This document shows positions 31,946 through 43,217 of a DNA stretch of 64,000 bases, piece after piece. How positions within the stretch are numbered: the stretch's first letter is position 1; every line of letters begins with the position of its first letter. The notes below the pieces were generated by a model. That model did not search any database, was not told the origin of the DNA, and was given only the letters and a program-made list of their open reading frames with translations. This DNA comes from Scytalidium lignicola (Eukaryota; Ascomycota; Leotiomycetes), in contig NCSJ02000033.1 of NCBI GenBank assembly GCA_002812745.2, positions 62,001 through 126,000 of the forward strand, read 5' to 3'. The translations under genes and the position numbers were made by a program.

Positions 31946-34117
31946 GCCAGAAGGTAAACTAAAATATTCAACATATTTGTAAAATAACAAATCTTTTATA
32001 CCATTCAACATGTTTATAAGAAGCACAAAACATGGGTGGAAATACTTTTCATTTGTAATTTCACATACACTTGTTGTCTATGTCACTTTAAGCTTAGTGA
32101 TTGTGTTAATAAGAGCTAGCCTATTCAGGCATTTACCGACCTCGCCGCATACTAGATTCTTAGAAAGGCTGTTCTGAATGGGCGATTTGCTTTAACCCAC
32201 TCCCATTTTGTTTAAGAAAGACAAAATGTGATATCCACAAATTTTTAGAGTCGGTTTCCATCAAGTAACTCAATAGCGATACGACTACCATGGCGAAAAG
32301 ATGGCTGAAGCATGGTTATCCTTCGGAAGCACTAAGCTGGCTTAGTCTTATTAGATTTACAATTATTAAATAGTGAGATCATTTGGGAGGTAATAAGAGG
32401 AATGAACCACACTATTCGCTAATTTACAGCTTACTATACATATACTGAAACACAAATCTCTTGGTGCTAATTAAAGGTTTCAACTAGAAGTTATCTCCAC
32501 CCCTAGGTTGAAGTGAATTTCAAATTTAGAACTTAGTATTGGTAGAGAATACTTCATATTCAATTAGTTTTCTCCATCCTAGGATTCAGCGTCACATCTT
32601 CTAATCATATAAGAGAATTAAAATTTACTTTGTGCTTCTTCTAGTTAAAACCCCTTTGCAAGCCAGCTACACTTTAGACTCTTGTTTTGTACTCGCTAAC
32701 ATTTCACTAATCCGACGTGTTGTACTATTCTCCATATTCACCTTAACTTGTTACATATATAAAACTTTCTCCTTTCCCATTTCTTCTTCTTTCCTTCCCA
32801 TCATCATCTCTCAAATTTGGAAACACCTTCAATTTTCCGATTAGAAATTACATATTCTATGTTTCTTATATCCTATAAGATACTCTTTCAAGCTGATCAT
32901 AAATATTTTCGCTTCTTTGTTGATCACTCACATCTTTTCACTGTTGATCAGGTCATGCAGCTTATTATTTCATATTGAAAATGGCAGAGGACTTATCCAT
33001 AAGCAATAAGCGGGCTGCTAAATCGCCTACAAGTTGTTATGGGTGATGTCGACTCTTATTTATGGGCGACATTTCTGATTTGCGATATTGATGAGCTTAC
33101 GTTACCAATAATACCAGCTAAGGTGGTTGTCTAATCGGAGTTTAGACTGCCAATTTAGTTCCAAAAAAGGAAATAGAATGGTATGAACGCCTTCTTCTTT
33201 TCCAGCCTCTGGTGGTGGTAGTGTTGTTGCTCCTGCTTTAGCTGCTGTTATTGCTTTTACTACAGCTTCTACTGCTGTTATGGCTACTCCTGCTGCTCCT
33301 CTTCTGTTTCTGCTACGAAATTCCATACGACCTGGACCAGCTGGGGCTACAGCGATTCGCAGCACAAGCTGAGCAAAAACTGGCTTGTTACGAATCATGG
33401 CAGATATATCTCATACAGTTCCGGGCGCCTGGCTTCCACGAAGGGGTCTTTGGTGTTGACCAGCAACACCNAAAGACTCCTGTCACGGATGGAGGGCTTA
33501 CCTCATAGCTATTATACGGTCTTTTGCTGCCCTGCTAGTTTTGCAAGTGTACCAACCATTGCAAGCCCTACAGGCTCTTTAAAAAAAAAAACTCAGATCA
33601 TCTAGAAATCGACTTAGAATTTGATGAATGCTATCATCATAGAGACTGTGGTTCACGCTGATTTCATCGCACTAGAGCGTTAGCTAATATATCGCTCACA
33701 ATAATGTGAAGCATTATATCATCGTTTCATTCGAGGTGAGTCAAGCCAAGACAAATCCGAATTTCTCCTACTCTCATTGTTAGCTATTATAGCCCTTTAC
33801 TAGGCTGACCATCGTCTTCCCTCGCTCCTTCTACTTTCTCTTCTTTCCTGCTCTTCCTTCTTCCCTCGTCGGCCTTCCTGTCTGCTTACAAAACATCTCG
33901 CATAAGTCCCCAAAGAACTCTTCCTCTTCATCCTTCTCCATTTCACTTGTCATGAAATCCCACTGGGAAAAAAAGTCTAACGTTGAATAAGAAGTCCTGT
34001 CTAAGCTACCTATAGGTCAAGTTTCCAAGAAGAGAAAGATGACTGAAGATATCTCAGCCTGGTAGTTTTGAAACAGCGGTTCAGTGCTTTGGAGAAGGCG
34101 TTCGCAGACAAGAAAGA
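31946..34117. other. AT-rich gene-free stretch
   Basis: No gene supported over 2.2 kb. Codon-like trinucleotide runs occur at 33190-33310 and a poly-A run near 33580. An N lies at 33471. Confidence 0.45.
33190..33310. repeat. Imperfect GCT/ACT trinucleotide-rich tract
   Basis: The plus strand is dominated by gctgct, actact and ttgctcct triplets. In one plus frame it reads Ala/Thr/Val-rich (VVAPALAAVIAFTTASTAVM) and on the minus strand Ala/Val-rich. Neither frame has a supported start, so I call it low-complexity DNA. Confidence 0.5.
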
Positions 34118-34576
34118 CTAGACGAACCGGCTGAAAGATACTCGAAGATGATCTTCTCGGAAAGCAGTGATACGATAATATACACCGGCACCAGCGACGA
34201 GAAACACGNTTTTAGCTTTGGTGTCCACAACATTAACAGTAATGACACGGCTAAAAGAGCTGTGGTTATCCAGTGATGTATGTCTCTTAGTGAGCAATAC
34301 CGCATATGGACACACAACCTTACTAGGTGGATCAGCAGCAGGTTCTACAAATGGTGAAATGACTGATGGGGACCTTACGAAGATCAACATTCACTCAAAG
34401 ACTTGTTTCCAAGAAGAATAGGGTGTCAATTCTCCCCTCGTTGTGCTAGCTACAGAACAATAGTCGTTCTTATAATGGCATTGAATAATAGTAAGTCGAC
34501 GATTAACGACAGCTATCGAGACTTCGTGATTCAAAAGATCCGACACATCTTTCAAGGAACTGGATGATGCCGACAT
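34118..34576 (-). pseudogene. Interrupted ORF of unknown family
   Basis: From ATG 34576 a frame of 61 codons (MSASSSSLKDVSDLLNHEVS, then ending SSWKQVFE) is stopped by TGA at 34391-34393. It then continues in the same frame for another 90 codons (MLIFVRSPSVISPFVEPAAD, then VVCPYAVLLTKRHTSLDN and ITVNVVDTKAK), with an N at 34209. The composition looks protein-like on both sides of the single stop. I do not recognise the family. It could be a pseudogene, a mis-sequenced gene or an intron-containing gene whose splice sites I cannot place. Confidence 0.3.
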
Positions 34577-35367
34577 TCTTTTTTTTTTTCATTTAAGTTA
34601 CACCACAACTCTAATCATTCTCTACAAATATTACAAATATCACAAGTCACATTAAAGGTTCATCATCACATCACAATGGTCTGGAACAAGTCAAGTATAT
34701 CTTGAGTAGTGACATGCGTATATTTTCGCTTTCTCCCTTTGTTGTAAATAGTATATAAATGCCCATACCAGCACAGCCCATAAAACTAAAGTGTCACTTC
34801 CAAAAAAAAAAGTATCCCAATAAACATCCTCATTTATATCCTCCCAGTTGAGCGGAAAAAATGTCGTCACAATCTCAATAAAGTCAGAAGGTTCTGTCTG
34901 ATAGAAGGAATCCAATCTAGCCCCATCAAATCACGTGATCTTTTCATATCTTGGACCACCACAAAATACATGATATTCTCCAAGAAGAATTGACACCACC
35001 CTCAAGTAATCCCCGGAAACATGGAAAACCCCGTCGAGATTTCTTTGGTCCAACCACTCTACAGAAAAGGAAAGAAGAGCAGGGATAAAAGCAAATAAAT
35101 AGCCAAAATCAAATGCCGGACGCACACGCTCCCATTAAGTCATCAACCGTCGTTTCATGAAATGCTAAGACGCAACGGAAAAAAAGGTGCGAGGCCAAAG
35201 AATACCCAAGTTTGAAAAAAGAGGAAACATTTAGCATATATTTTAATGTCACAATTCTGTTCCGGCCTTTCTGTGTAATGCCTATACGACCCTTCAGCAT
35301 CCACCAGTCAGTCTCTCTCCACCGTATAATTTTTCTCAGCAAGTCTGATCTCTGGGAGGGGGGCCAT
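34577..35367. other. 3' flank region of the C2H2 factor
   Basis: No gene supported. The part adjoining 35368 is probably the 3' untranslated region of the zinc-finger gene, since short open frames on both strands have no resemblance to proteins. A T run lies at 34579-34590 and an A run near 34802. Confidence 0.4.
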
Positions 35368-38133
35368 TTACTGGCGTCCACCAAATCCAGAGTTGAACTG
35401 GTCATCTTGAGTCCAATCCATTGCCATCCCTCCATTCGTCGTGTTGTTTACATTGGTCTGTGCATAGAAATCTAAAAACTCTTGGGGAATTGGCGGGGCA
35501 TTAAACTGCTGGCCAGTTATCTCCCCGAAGAAAGTGCTCGGTGCACGGCTAGCGACAGTGCCTCCGGTAGAGGACGGGAAAAGCTGGAAATCAGCACCTA
35601 GCTGATTTTGAGGAGCAAAGTCCTCGAAGTCCTCATCTACCTCACGGAGTGAGGTGGGGGTGTAAAGCATTGTGTTCCCATGACCGACAGGTGAGATGTG
35701 AGGCATGGGATCCGCTTTGGGGTTGTACGACATGACGCCAGGCTGCTGCTCGTACGATCCCATGCGTTGGAAGAGTTCGTGTGAAGGAGTAGGAAGCTGA
35801 ACATTTGCACTGTAGAGGTCTTCATTCTCACCAAACAGAGAGAAATCTACATTGTTGGAAGTGAACTCTTGGTATGGTTGTAAGTCAAATGTGTTTGCGG
35901 CCATCTCATAAGGTGAGGTGTTGTTGCTAGATGAGTAGAGCGACTGGTTCATATCGGAAGTCGGGGAAAGGTCAATCTGCAGCGATGGAGCAGGGTTGAA
36001 CAGATCAAAGTCAATGTTTTGGTTGTATTCCGGGAAGCCTATGTCCGAATTGTGAGTCGCCTCGAACATGATCCCATCATTGTAAGAAACCAGGTCGTAG
36101 TTCTGCTCTACGGGGGTGGTAATAGTATTACCTTCACTGCTAGGTGTGCGAATGGTAGAGGTCTGAGGAGTTGGGAGAGCATTAGGCTCTTGCCCACCCT
36201 TGGTCTTGTTCTTCCCATTGTTTTTAGAGCGGATGTAGGTCCAGCCGTGCGCCTTCTCCATATGCTGCTTGCAATTGGATTCACGCTTGGATCGATATGG
36301 GCAAGGCTTGAAATGACACTCGTATAGAGCTGGAGAAGAGGAATGCTTGTCATTGTGATGACGTCCCATCTCCTTTTCAGTTGGCCATCCATACTCGTGG
36401 TAGTGGCAGGTCTCAACTGGACACTTCCATGGTCGAGAATGCGTCTTCTCGTGCTTAGTCAAGTCACAAGGACGCTTGAACTCTCGATCACAACCGGGTT
36501 CGCGGCAGCGTTTCGGAGCAAGCTCCGAAGCTGAAGCAGATCGCTTGCGACGAGCCATGGAACGCATGATGGCCTCATCATCCTCGGCCTCCTGGCTTAG
36601 GGATCTCTTCATCTGGATAACAGATTTACTGTCGTCGTCGTCTTCTTCCAGGTCTATGGCTTCTCCCGTGACGACCGATATGGCCTTACCGTTTTTCTTG
36701 ACTCGGACAAGCTGGGCTGGGCGCCCGTTCTTGGAATAACCACCGTGGAGTTTTACCTCGTCGGTTCTGTAATGAAGGAGCTTAGTAAAGATCTTTTGTA
36801 GTTGTTCGATAGTTACGGAAGGTCGATGTTGTGGTCGCAGTCCTCCTGATACTTGACCGTGCTGTTTTCGACCCTGCTCTTGGTCCTGACTTAAGGACAG
36901 AGGTTGCGAAAAGGGAGCAGCAGCAGCATCGTCATCATCACCACCCAAACCAGGTCGGCAATAAAAGGAGAGAAAAGATGGGACAAAGGTTACATACGGT
37001 TCTGGATCATTCTCGCCCAAGGTCTCACCCTTGGCTTCCTTCTCTTTGGCGGCCTTTACTTGCAGGGCGTACTGCTTAATCTGGTCGACGAGATCGACGA
37101 AGTATCCGTTAGTGTAAGGGCGATCGTGAGGTCGAGTTTGTTCGCGTTCGCTAAGGAATTCAACAGTTGCTTGAATGCACCGGATCGACGTGAGGCAGAA
37201 ATCGAGATACAAGGCGGCAGTCTTGGCTCTCTCCTTCAAGACGCGAAAGAACCAGTGAGCAACACCCCCTACAACATCGAGACCGGGAAAATCACTTACG
37301 GGTGCCATAAAAATCAGAGTCTTTTCGAGGTCGCGGAGACACACAATCTCCTTATTGAGAATCCTTCTTGGACAATCCTTAACAATCGAGTGGAAATCCT
37401 TCAATGAAGGTTTGGCGAGGAGGGGTTTAAGAATGTGCTCGTGGATGCGATTAGTCGCACGAGAGCTGAGAGGTTTAAGTTCTTGCATGGTGGAGGAATG
37501 AGCGGCAGCTGATCTAGTTATAGCAGATGCAGATGCAGAGACAATGGACTTGGCGCCGCGTTCATCGTGGAATGCGCCAGCGGCATTCCCTTCGCTATTC
37601 AGCTCCGACTTGATAGAGGAGCCCAGGCCGCTGTCCGAAGCATGATGTCTAGATGCCCGACGATTGTTGTGACGTGGGCGCAGAGAGTGACGGCCAATGG
37701 ACAACTCGGCCGGCTCCTGTGTGAGTACACCATCCATGATAGCGCCGTATGAGCGCGTTGCTGGAGTGTCGAGGGTGTGGTTGAGGACTCCCTGTGGAAC
37801 GGGGTCGGCGTCGTCGGGAAAGGATCGACGAGTGGAAGAGCAGTCGTCAAGGCTTGCGAGACTGCGGTCGATGTCTCCCAAAGTCAAAGCTACGCGACGT
37901 CTGTGAGCATCGACAACATCTTCGAGTGATGATTGTGAACGTCGAGGCAAGGTAGGAACGGTGAAGTATTGCTCAGTCTTGGTGTCCGGCGACGATGAAG
38001 GTGAATGGAAGGTCGCGCCCTTGCGAAGGGACATCTTGGTATTAAGGGTTGGACAGACAGATGACGCCGAGGGTGAAGGAGTCAGAGCGGGAGATGTGGT
38101 CTTTGTAGTGCGGCGAGGATGGGTGAACGACAT
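35368..38133 (-). CDS. C2H2 zinc-finger transcription factor
   Basis: Predicted nuclear DNA-binding regulator. The unspliced frame is open for 921 codons, but two in-frame introns are likely: 37234-37299 (66 nt, GTAAGT) and 36767-36997 (231 nt, GTATGT, CATTACAG). They give complement(35368-36766, 36998-37233, 37300-38133), 822 aa. Removing the first joins MAP to ERAKTAALYLDFCLTS, and the second joins NDPEP to TDEVKLHGG, as expected from my memory of relatives. The zinc-finger block is CREPGCDREFKRPCDLTKH (classic C2H2), CPVETCHYHEYGWPT with GRHHNDKH (variant), and CPYRSKRESNCKQHMEKAHG, followed by a basic stretch. An acidic tract (LEEDDDDS) precedes the fingers; a long acidic, Asn/Gln-rich C-terminus could be an activation domain. 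Regulon unknown. Confidence 0.82.
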   Translation of the reverse strand: MSFTHPRRTTKTTSPALTPSPSASSVCPTLNTKMSLRKGATFHSPSSSPDTKTEQYFTVPTLPRRSQSSLEDVVDAHRRRVALTLGDIDRSLASLDDCSSTRRSFPDDADPVPQGVLNHTLDTPATRSYGAIMDGVLTQEPAELSIGRHSLRPRHNNRRASRHHASDSGLGSSIKSELNSEGNAAGAFHDERGAKSIVSASASAITRSAAAHSSTMQELKPLSSRATNRIHEHILKPLLAKPSLKDFHSIVKDCPRRILNKEIVCLRDLEKTLIFMAPVSDFPGLDVVGGVAHWFFRVLKERAKTAALYLDFCLTSIRCIQATVEFLSEREQTRPHDRPYTNGYFVDLVDQIKQYALQVKAAKEKEAKGETLGENDPEPYVTFVPSFLSFYCRPGLGGDDDDAAAAPFSQPLSLSQDQEQGRKQHGQVSGGLRPQHRPSVTIEQLQKIFTKLLHYRTDEVKLHGGYSKNGRPAQLVRVKKNGKAISVVTGEAIDLEEDDDDSKSVIQMKRSLSQEAEDDEAIMRSMARRKRSASASELAPKRCREPGCDREFKRPCDLTKHEKTHSRPWKCPVETCHYHEYGWPTEKEMGRHHNDKHSSSPALYECHFKPCPYRSKRESNCKQHMEKAHGWTYIRSKNNGKNKTKGGQEPNALPTPQTSTIRTPSSEGNTITTPVEQNYDLVSYNDGIMFEATHNSDIGFPEYNQNIDFDLFNPAPSLQIDLSPTSDMNQSLYSSSNNTSPYEMAANTFDLQPYQEFTSNNVDFSLFGENEDLYSANVQLPTPSHELFQRMGSYEQQPGVMSYNPKADPMPHISPVGHGNTMLYTPTSLREVDEDFEDFAPQNQLGADFQLFPSSTGGTVASRAPSTFFGEITGQQFNAPPIPQEFLDFYAQTNVNNTTNGGMAMDWTQDDQFNSGFGGRQ

Positions 38134-41100
38134 CTCTGAGTGGTCAGGTATTGGGGGGGCAGATATGGTTGGAAAAGCTGTTGAAGGGACTAAGATTGAT
38201 TAGCCACGGTTTGTGCTAGGCTCACTTGCATTGATTTGCTGGGTGGATGAGTCACAATCCGGGGAGCCGAATTGAGCAACGGTTGGACAAACAAAGAGAG
38301 AGCCTTTTCCAAGTAAAATCCGAATAAATCGAACAAACCATTCGTCAATGGAAATATAGAAAAAAGAAAGAAGTGCAGAAATGAATAAAAACACCCAGTT
38401 CCAACCACCTCCTCTTGCAGAGAGGTAGAAGTGGTCAACGAGGCTCCAAAAAACCATACAAATCAAGTAAACGGGCAATGCATACAGGTTTATATCTGTA
38501 GTCGATCCTCCAAAAATGCGGCTCTTATAACTCGTTCCCACTAACAGGAAGTCCAAACGACCCTTTTCAAGTATTCCGAGGATTGAAAGAATGTATCAAG
38601 GATTCGAAAAGTCGAGATCGAGGTCCAGGCCGAGAGTCGAAGAGGGTGGAGCCGAGTTCGTTGGGTTGTGTTAACTCGGGGTCTTCCGTTGAAAGGCACC
38701 CTTTTCCCTTCCGTTGATCCCGTTTAGAAAGCGATGATTGCTTTGCGCACCAACACCTTAAGAGTCACAAGTCTCTGATGCTGGAGAGTAATGTTCGGTC
38801 GATGAGCAGATAGAAGTTTTGGGAGAGCCGCGCCTTGATGAAGAATAGGCAAACTGGCTGCTGCCTGGGGCTGGTGATGGTAGTAGTGCTGCTNGGGGGG
38901 GTGGAAGAGAAGCTCGGGTGGAGAAGAGGCTCGCAGTATATAGGGATCGGGCTGGGTCGCTGGCCGCACTCAAAGCGTCCTCCAGATTTTTGCTGCACCG
39001 AACAGAATGGGGAGAGAGCGTTGACGACACCTGAGACCCGTGTGGACGTGTAATCGGCAGGCACACTCCAAACGCAAATGGGGAAAGTAGGAGTGGTGGA
39101 ATCTGGATTCGTGGCCTGGCCGAGCAAGCTAGAGGCTGGTGTGAAGGGCAAGCAAGAAGCAAGAACGCGCACTCTAGTCAGGACGGAGGGCAAAAGGGAA
39201 AAGGGAAAGGGGGGGGATTTGAGAGAATTGGGTGAAGAATTGGGTGATGGGAAACGGGTGTGATCGAAGGGGATGGGACAGACAGAGAGAGAGAGAGAGG
39301 GGAGAGGGGAGGAGGAAAAAGCGCAGGCAGCCTTCTGGAGAGCCTTACGGATGAATAATGCGTTGCGAGGCGACGTCAAGGGGTTAAGGCGGCGCGGCAA
39401 ATTTAGGCAGCAGCGAGCGAGGGTGTGTTCGTTGTTGGTCGTGGGTTCGTTTGGTCGTTTTGGTCGTTTTGCTTGTTCCTCGTCTCTCGCTACCCCGGCC
39501 CTAGCACACGCCTGGATCGATCCTCGCTCGCTCTCGCTCTTCTTCTGCCCCTGGCCCGAGCTTAAAATTATCGCAAAAGACGTCAATGCCACAGACTCTC
39601 TGTACCACAGTACCGTAGCTGGTACAGTACGGTGGCAGTTTATCCAACGGTGTCCTCTGGACTCGGAATGCGGTACATGTCCGGTCCGCTCGGGTCTCCA
39701 TTATTATCGTACGGTTCTGGCAAGTTACTAGTAATTACTTGGACTTTTTTTTTTGAACCAGATTGTCAGTGTTACATAGGAGGTTTGAGAAGAGCATCAG
39801 CATCATTTGGTTGGGTCTGACGCATGAAGGTAACGTGATCTGGTAAGGCGTAGCCCAAAGAAAGCGGCACAGCACAGAGCACAGCCTTCACTTGTTGCTC
39901 CAATACTGTACAATAATACAGTAATACGGCATGAAATATTAATTCTGTCCTTAATACCTGGGGTTTGGTTATGGATTGATTGATTGATTGACTGATGAAT
40001 GGATGATGGATTGATCTGTTCTAATCTTGGAAGTCAGAAACTGTAATTAGATGCACCAAAAAAAGAATTGCCGATCAGCTGAAGTCAAAATACAGTACAG
40101 TGTTGAATGGATCTTTGCTGCTTGTGCACAATTTCCCGGAACCTTGGCCGGGAATAATTTTGAGTTACAGTATTGGCATGCATTAATTCACTTCGAGGCA
40201 AAACAAACTTGCATCACTGATTCACCAACCACGGGCACGTGCTTCGCTCACCCTTGAGTCACCGATAAGCAACAACTCTTGCCCGGATCGCTAATAATCC
40301 AGCAAACTCCACGAGATCGATTATTAATAGCAAAAAAAAAATTGCCAAAATCTCCCCTCCTTCAGTACTGTAACGGGTACGGAGTAGGGTACGGGGAATC
40401 GACTATGACTCCGTGCCACCCAGCATTACTACAGTACCACAGATAAATGAATAAATGATTACTCTTCAGCCATTATTCGTCGCGGTACGAAGGTACTGGG
40501 CCCGCTTCCCCCAATAAATTTCGAGACGTTCCTGGCCGTCATCTCGCTGCTTTGTGTTGTTGCGGTTTTTGGGTTGCGCGGTTGCTTTGGGGAAAATAAG
40601 ACGGATCTGATTTGGCCCGATTGATCTGTCCGAGGGGTGGAGTCAGTTTTGGAAAAAGAGCCTCCTCCACTCAGCAAAAAGTCAACCCGCCAGGGGTGCA
40701 CGGTGAGCCCATACCGGCACACCGGGAGCCAACAACAAGCCCAACTCAAGACATTGGATGTACCCTGGTACCTTTTGTCATCCCATCCAACGTTTTGTCC
40801 AAGGGGCCGCTCAAGGGGCCTCTTACTGGTACTGTATTGGTATGCGGTATCTCTTCGTGAGGCTGAGCCGATTCAGCCTATCAGAGTAACGAGTCCCTGG
40901 ATCGCATTCGTTTGCTCGCTCCCAATTCGGATGATGCACACTTTAATTACAATACAGTACTAACTTAACTGTAATCCCCCAGGGCAAGACGGAGTTCTTG
41001 GCTTCCCTTCCCCGTGTGTGCTGCTGCCAGTTTTAACAACTTTCTTGCTTTTCGCTCCATCAACTGGCAGAATGCATTTCTTTTTTTGGATCTTTGCCCG

Positions 41101-42765
41101 CTCCTTCCTCGGGAAAATGACGCTGTTGATCAGATGCACTGTACTGTAGTTGATGGTGCTATTCCTGTCAGAGTGCGTGTGCATTACTTCCTCCATACTC
41201 CGAAGACGTGCGTCCCCAAATCTACTCTTGTCCTCCAAATCTGCTTCTTGATTGTCACCGGTACACGACGTACATCATCTAAATTGAAGTTTCGTCAGCA
41301 GCGTCTTGGCAACTGACGAGTCCAGTTGTTCCCCAAAATTAGTTGCCTGTCCACTCACCTGTCGAATGCGAAATGGACAGCGCTCGATGGCGGTAGTTTA
41401 CGAAGCTCGTACGTACAGGTACCGTCATCCTCGACACCATCTTGGGAACCGACGACCGCTTGGCGAAAGCGTCAAGCCAATGCCAAGCGAGGAAATGGGG
41501 GTCGGGACCCAACGAAAAAGCTTGGCTCCCTTGGGTCCGGTCACATCAAGCTTAAACCCTTGCTAGCGAATGTTGCGCATCGGATTTGCTGGATTTTCGC
41601 GATGACTTATAATTAGCCGCACTCGCGCTTTGATTGGGAAAGTAGCGCGCTTCGGACTTACCCGCTCAAACATGGTAATATCATGCGAGCATCTACGACG
41701 ATCGCGACGATGCTCCGTAGCATTTGCGGTGGCGGGCCCCTGAATAATGATCAGGCGCTCGGGCGCAGATAATCGCATCGCGAATTCCCCCTAATCACAT
41801 CTTGAAGACTCGAATTCGGCGCCGTAGCCGGGCATTGAGATCTGTCTGCAACGCACTCGTGACACCGTAATTACGGGAAAGCTCGGTACGGTTCGCTTGC
41901 TACGCCCAGCAATTTTCAATAAAATTTGAACCAGAATTAACATATCATACTAATCACGGTAATCTACTATGCCAAAGTTGTCAAAGGAATTCATGTAGAA
42001 TGCTTCCTCATGCTCAAGGTCTATCTTATGTATTCACTCAAGGCCTCCATGATACCAATTGTTAAGGGGTAGGTTCTGCAGTGAATTAGTTTCCTTGTTT
42101 CCCCAAGTTTATTCTTTTTCCTTTCTTTCTTTTTTTTTACTTAACGGCTTGTTTGGCTTCATGAATCATATCTCTAAAACTGTCACATTCCCATTTCGAT
42201 TTTAAGAGGTCTGGGTAGGAAAACCCTTGCGCAGTTCTAGATCTAACGGTATACCGAGATGATACGATTGGGCATGGTTGGCCATACGATGCATAATACA
42301 AACGTACGATTTAAATCAACATCAAAGATATGCTATAAACAACTTTTATTGTGCTATATAACAGGATGAGAGTAACGAAAGCATCCCAACCATGACTGGA
42401 TTACCCAAAGACCCAGCGTCGTGGCACCAAGCGGTGCAGAGGCAAGGCCTCGGCCAATTAAACTATTTATGACATTGAGAAATTCTAGTCTGGGTCCAAA
42501 GTGGCCCAGCGCCAGTACTTACTCCAAAGGATTGGGTAGCAAATACTCGACCTTAAGTCATTCTTGATCTTGAACATCGTCATGCGGCTTCAGCTTCCCT
42601 GTCTATGTATGGCTATCATCTTAGCGGAATTTCACAAGGTATTCTATTATTTCTATTTAGACTGACAACAAGGTTAGTCATTTCAATTTGGATATATGAT
42701 CTATAATGTAATCACATTATTCACTGTAGTGATCAGGAAGTTACAGCGCAGAATTGAATATTAAG
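38134..42765. other. Long upstream region of the C2H2 gene and gene-free stretch
   Basis: No gene supported in 4.6 kb. The first 1.5 kb is probably promoter and long 5' leader of the C2H2 gene, with a GA-rich microsatellite near 39279-39300 and an N at 38894 before a G run. TACTGTA/TACAGTA motifs are dense at 39605-40440 and again at 40832-41150. A gatt repeat lies near 39975-39992. Short open frames on both strands look like shadows. Confidence 0.45.
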
Positions 42766-43217
42766 ATGATAGGTGACTTATGTTATCTTTGGTTGTGTTA
42801 CTATGTTTGGGGTGTGTGGACTAGTTATAGGGGAAACCGGCAGGTACGAATCTAGATGTTACCGTCCATAAATATCATCAGTCCTATAACGACGCCTTTA
42901 GCAAAGGAAAAGAAAAACACGGCACCCCAATATCGCACATCAACCGGAACTAGCATTGCAGAATCAGGTTTCCGAGAGTCCGTCGCTGAAGGTAAGAATG
43001 GAATCACCATCTTTTTACTATTAACTAATACATTCAGCTACGCATCATATCATGGCAGCATTCTATCAAGGATGTCGTGGTCGGGTTCAGGGATATAGTG
43101 CTCGAATTAGCACTCATCATCATTGTTCTCTGGTTCCTACACGTACTAGTAAACATTGGAAGAATTGACATATTGTGGAAAGGAGCTCCGTGGCTTAGAT
43201 ACGAACGGAGACCCTAG
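42766..43217 (+). CDS. Candidate small membrane protein (three exons)
   Basis: I do not recognise the family. Exons are 42766-42843, 42902-42991 and 43038-43217, 115 aa, all phase 0, with introns of 58 and 46 nt (GTACGA...TTTAG; GTAAGA...taactaat...TTCAG). Exon 1 gives MIGDLCYLWLCYYVWGVW, a hydrophobic start. Exon 2 is basic then polar (RKRKTRHPNIAHQPE). Exon 3 carries one clear membrane helix, VLELALIIIVLWFLHVLVN, then DILWKGAPWLRYERRP at the end. Exons 2-3 and the second intron are the best supported; exon 1 is tentative. No single ORF shows this gene, so it is easily missed. It could be chance. Confidence 0.4.

Noticed and set aside
33102..33398. 98-codon Ala-rich minus-strand ORF
   Set aside because: It is the reverse reading of a GCT/ACT trinucleotide-rich tract; both strands are open there for the same reason.
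38758..39592. Long minus-strand ORFs (up to 275 codons) upstream of the C2H2 gene
   Set aside because: Ser/Pro/Arg low-complexity translation over a GA/CT-rich leader; frames overlap, cross an N, and show no domain. More likely the long 5' leader or promoter of the C2H2 gene.
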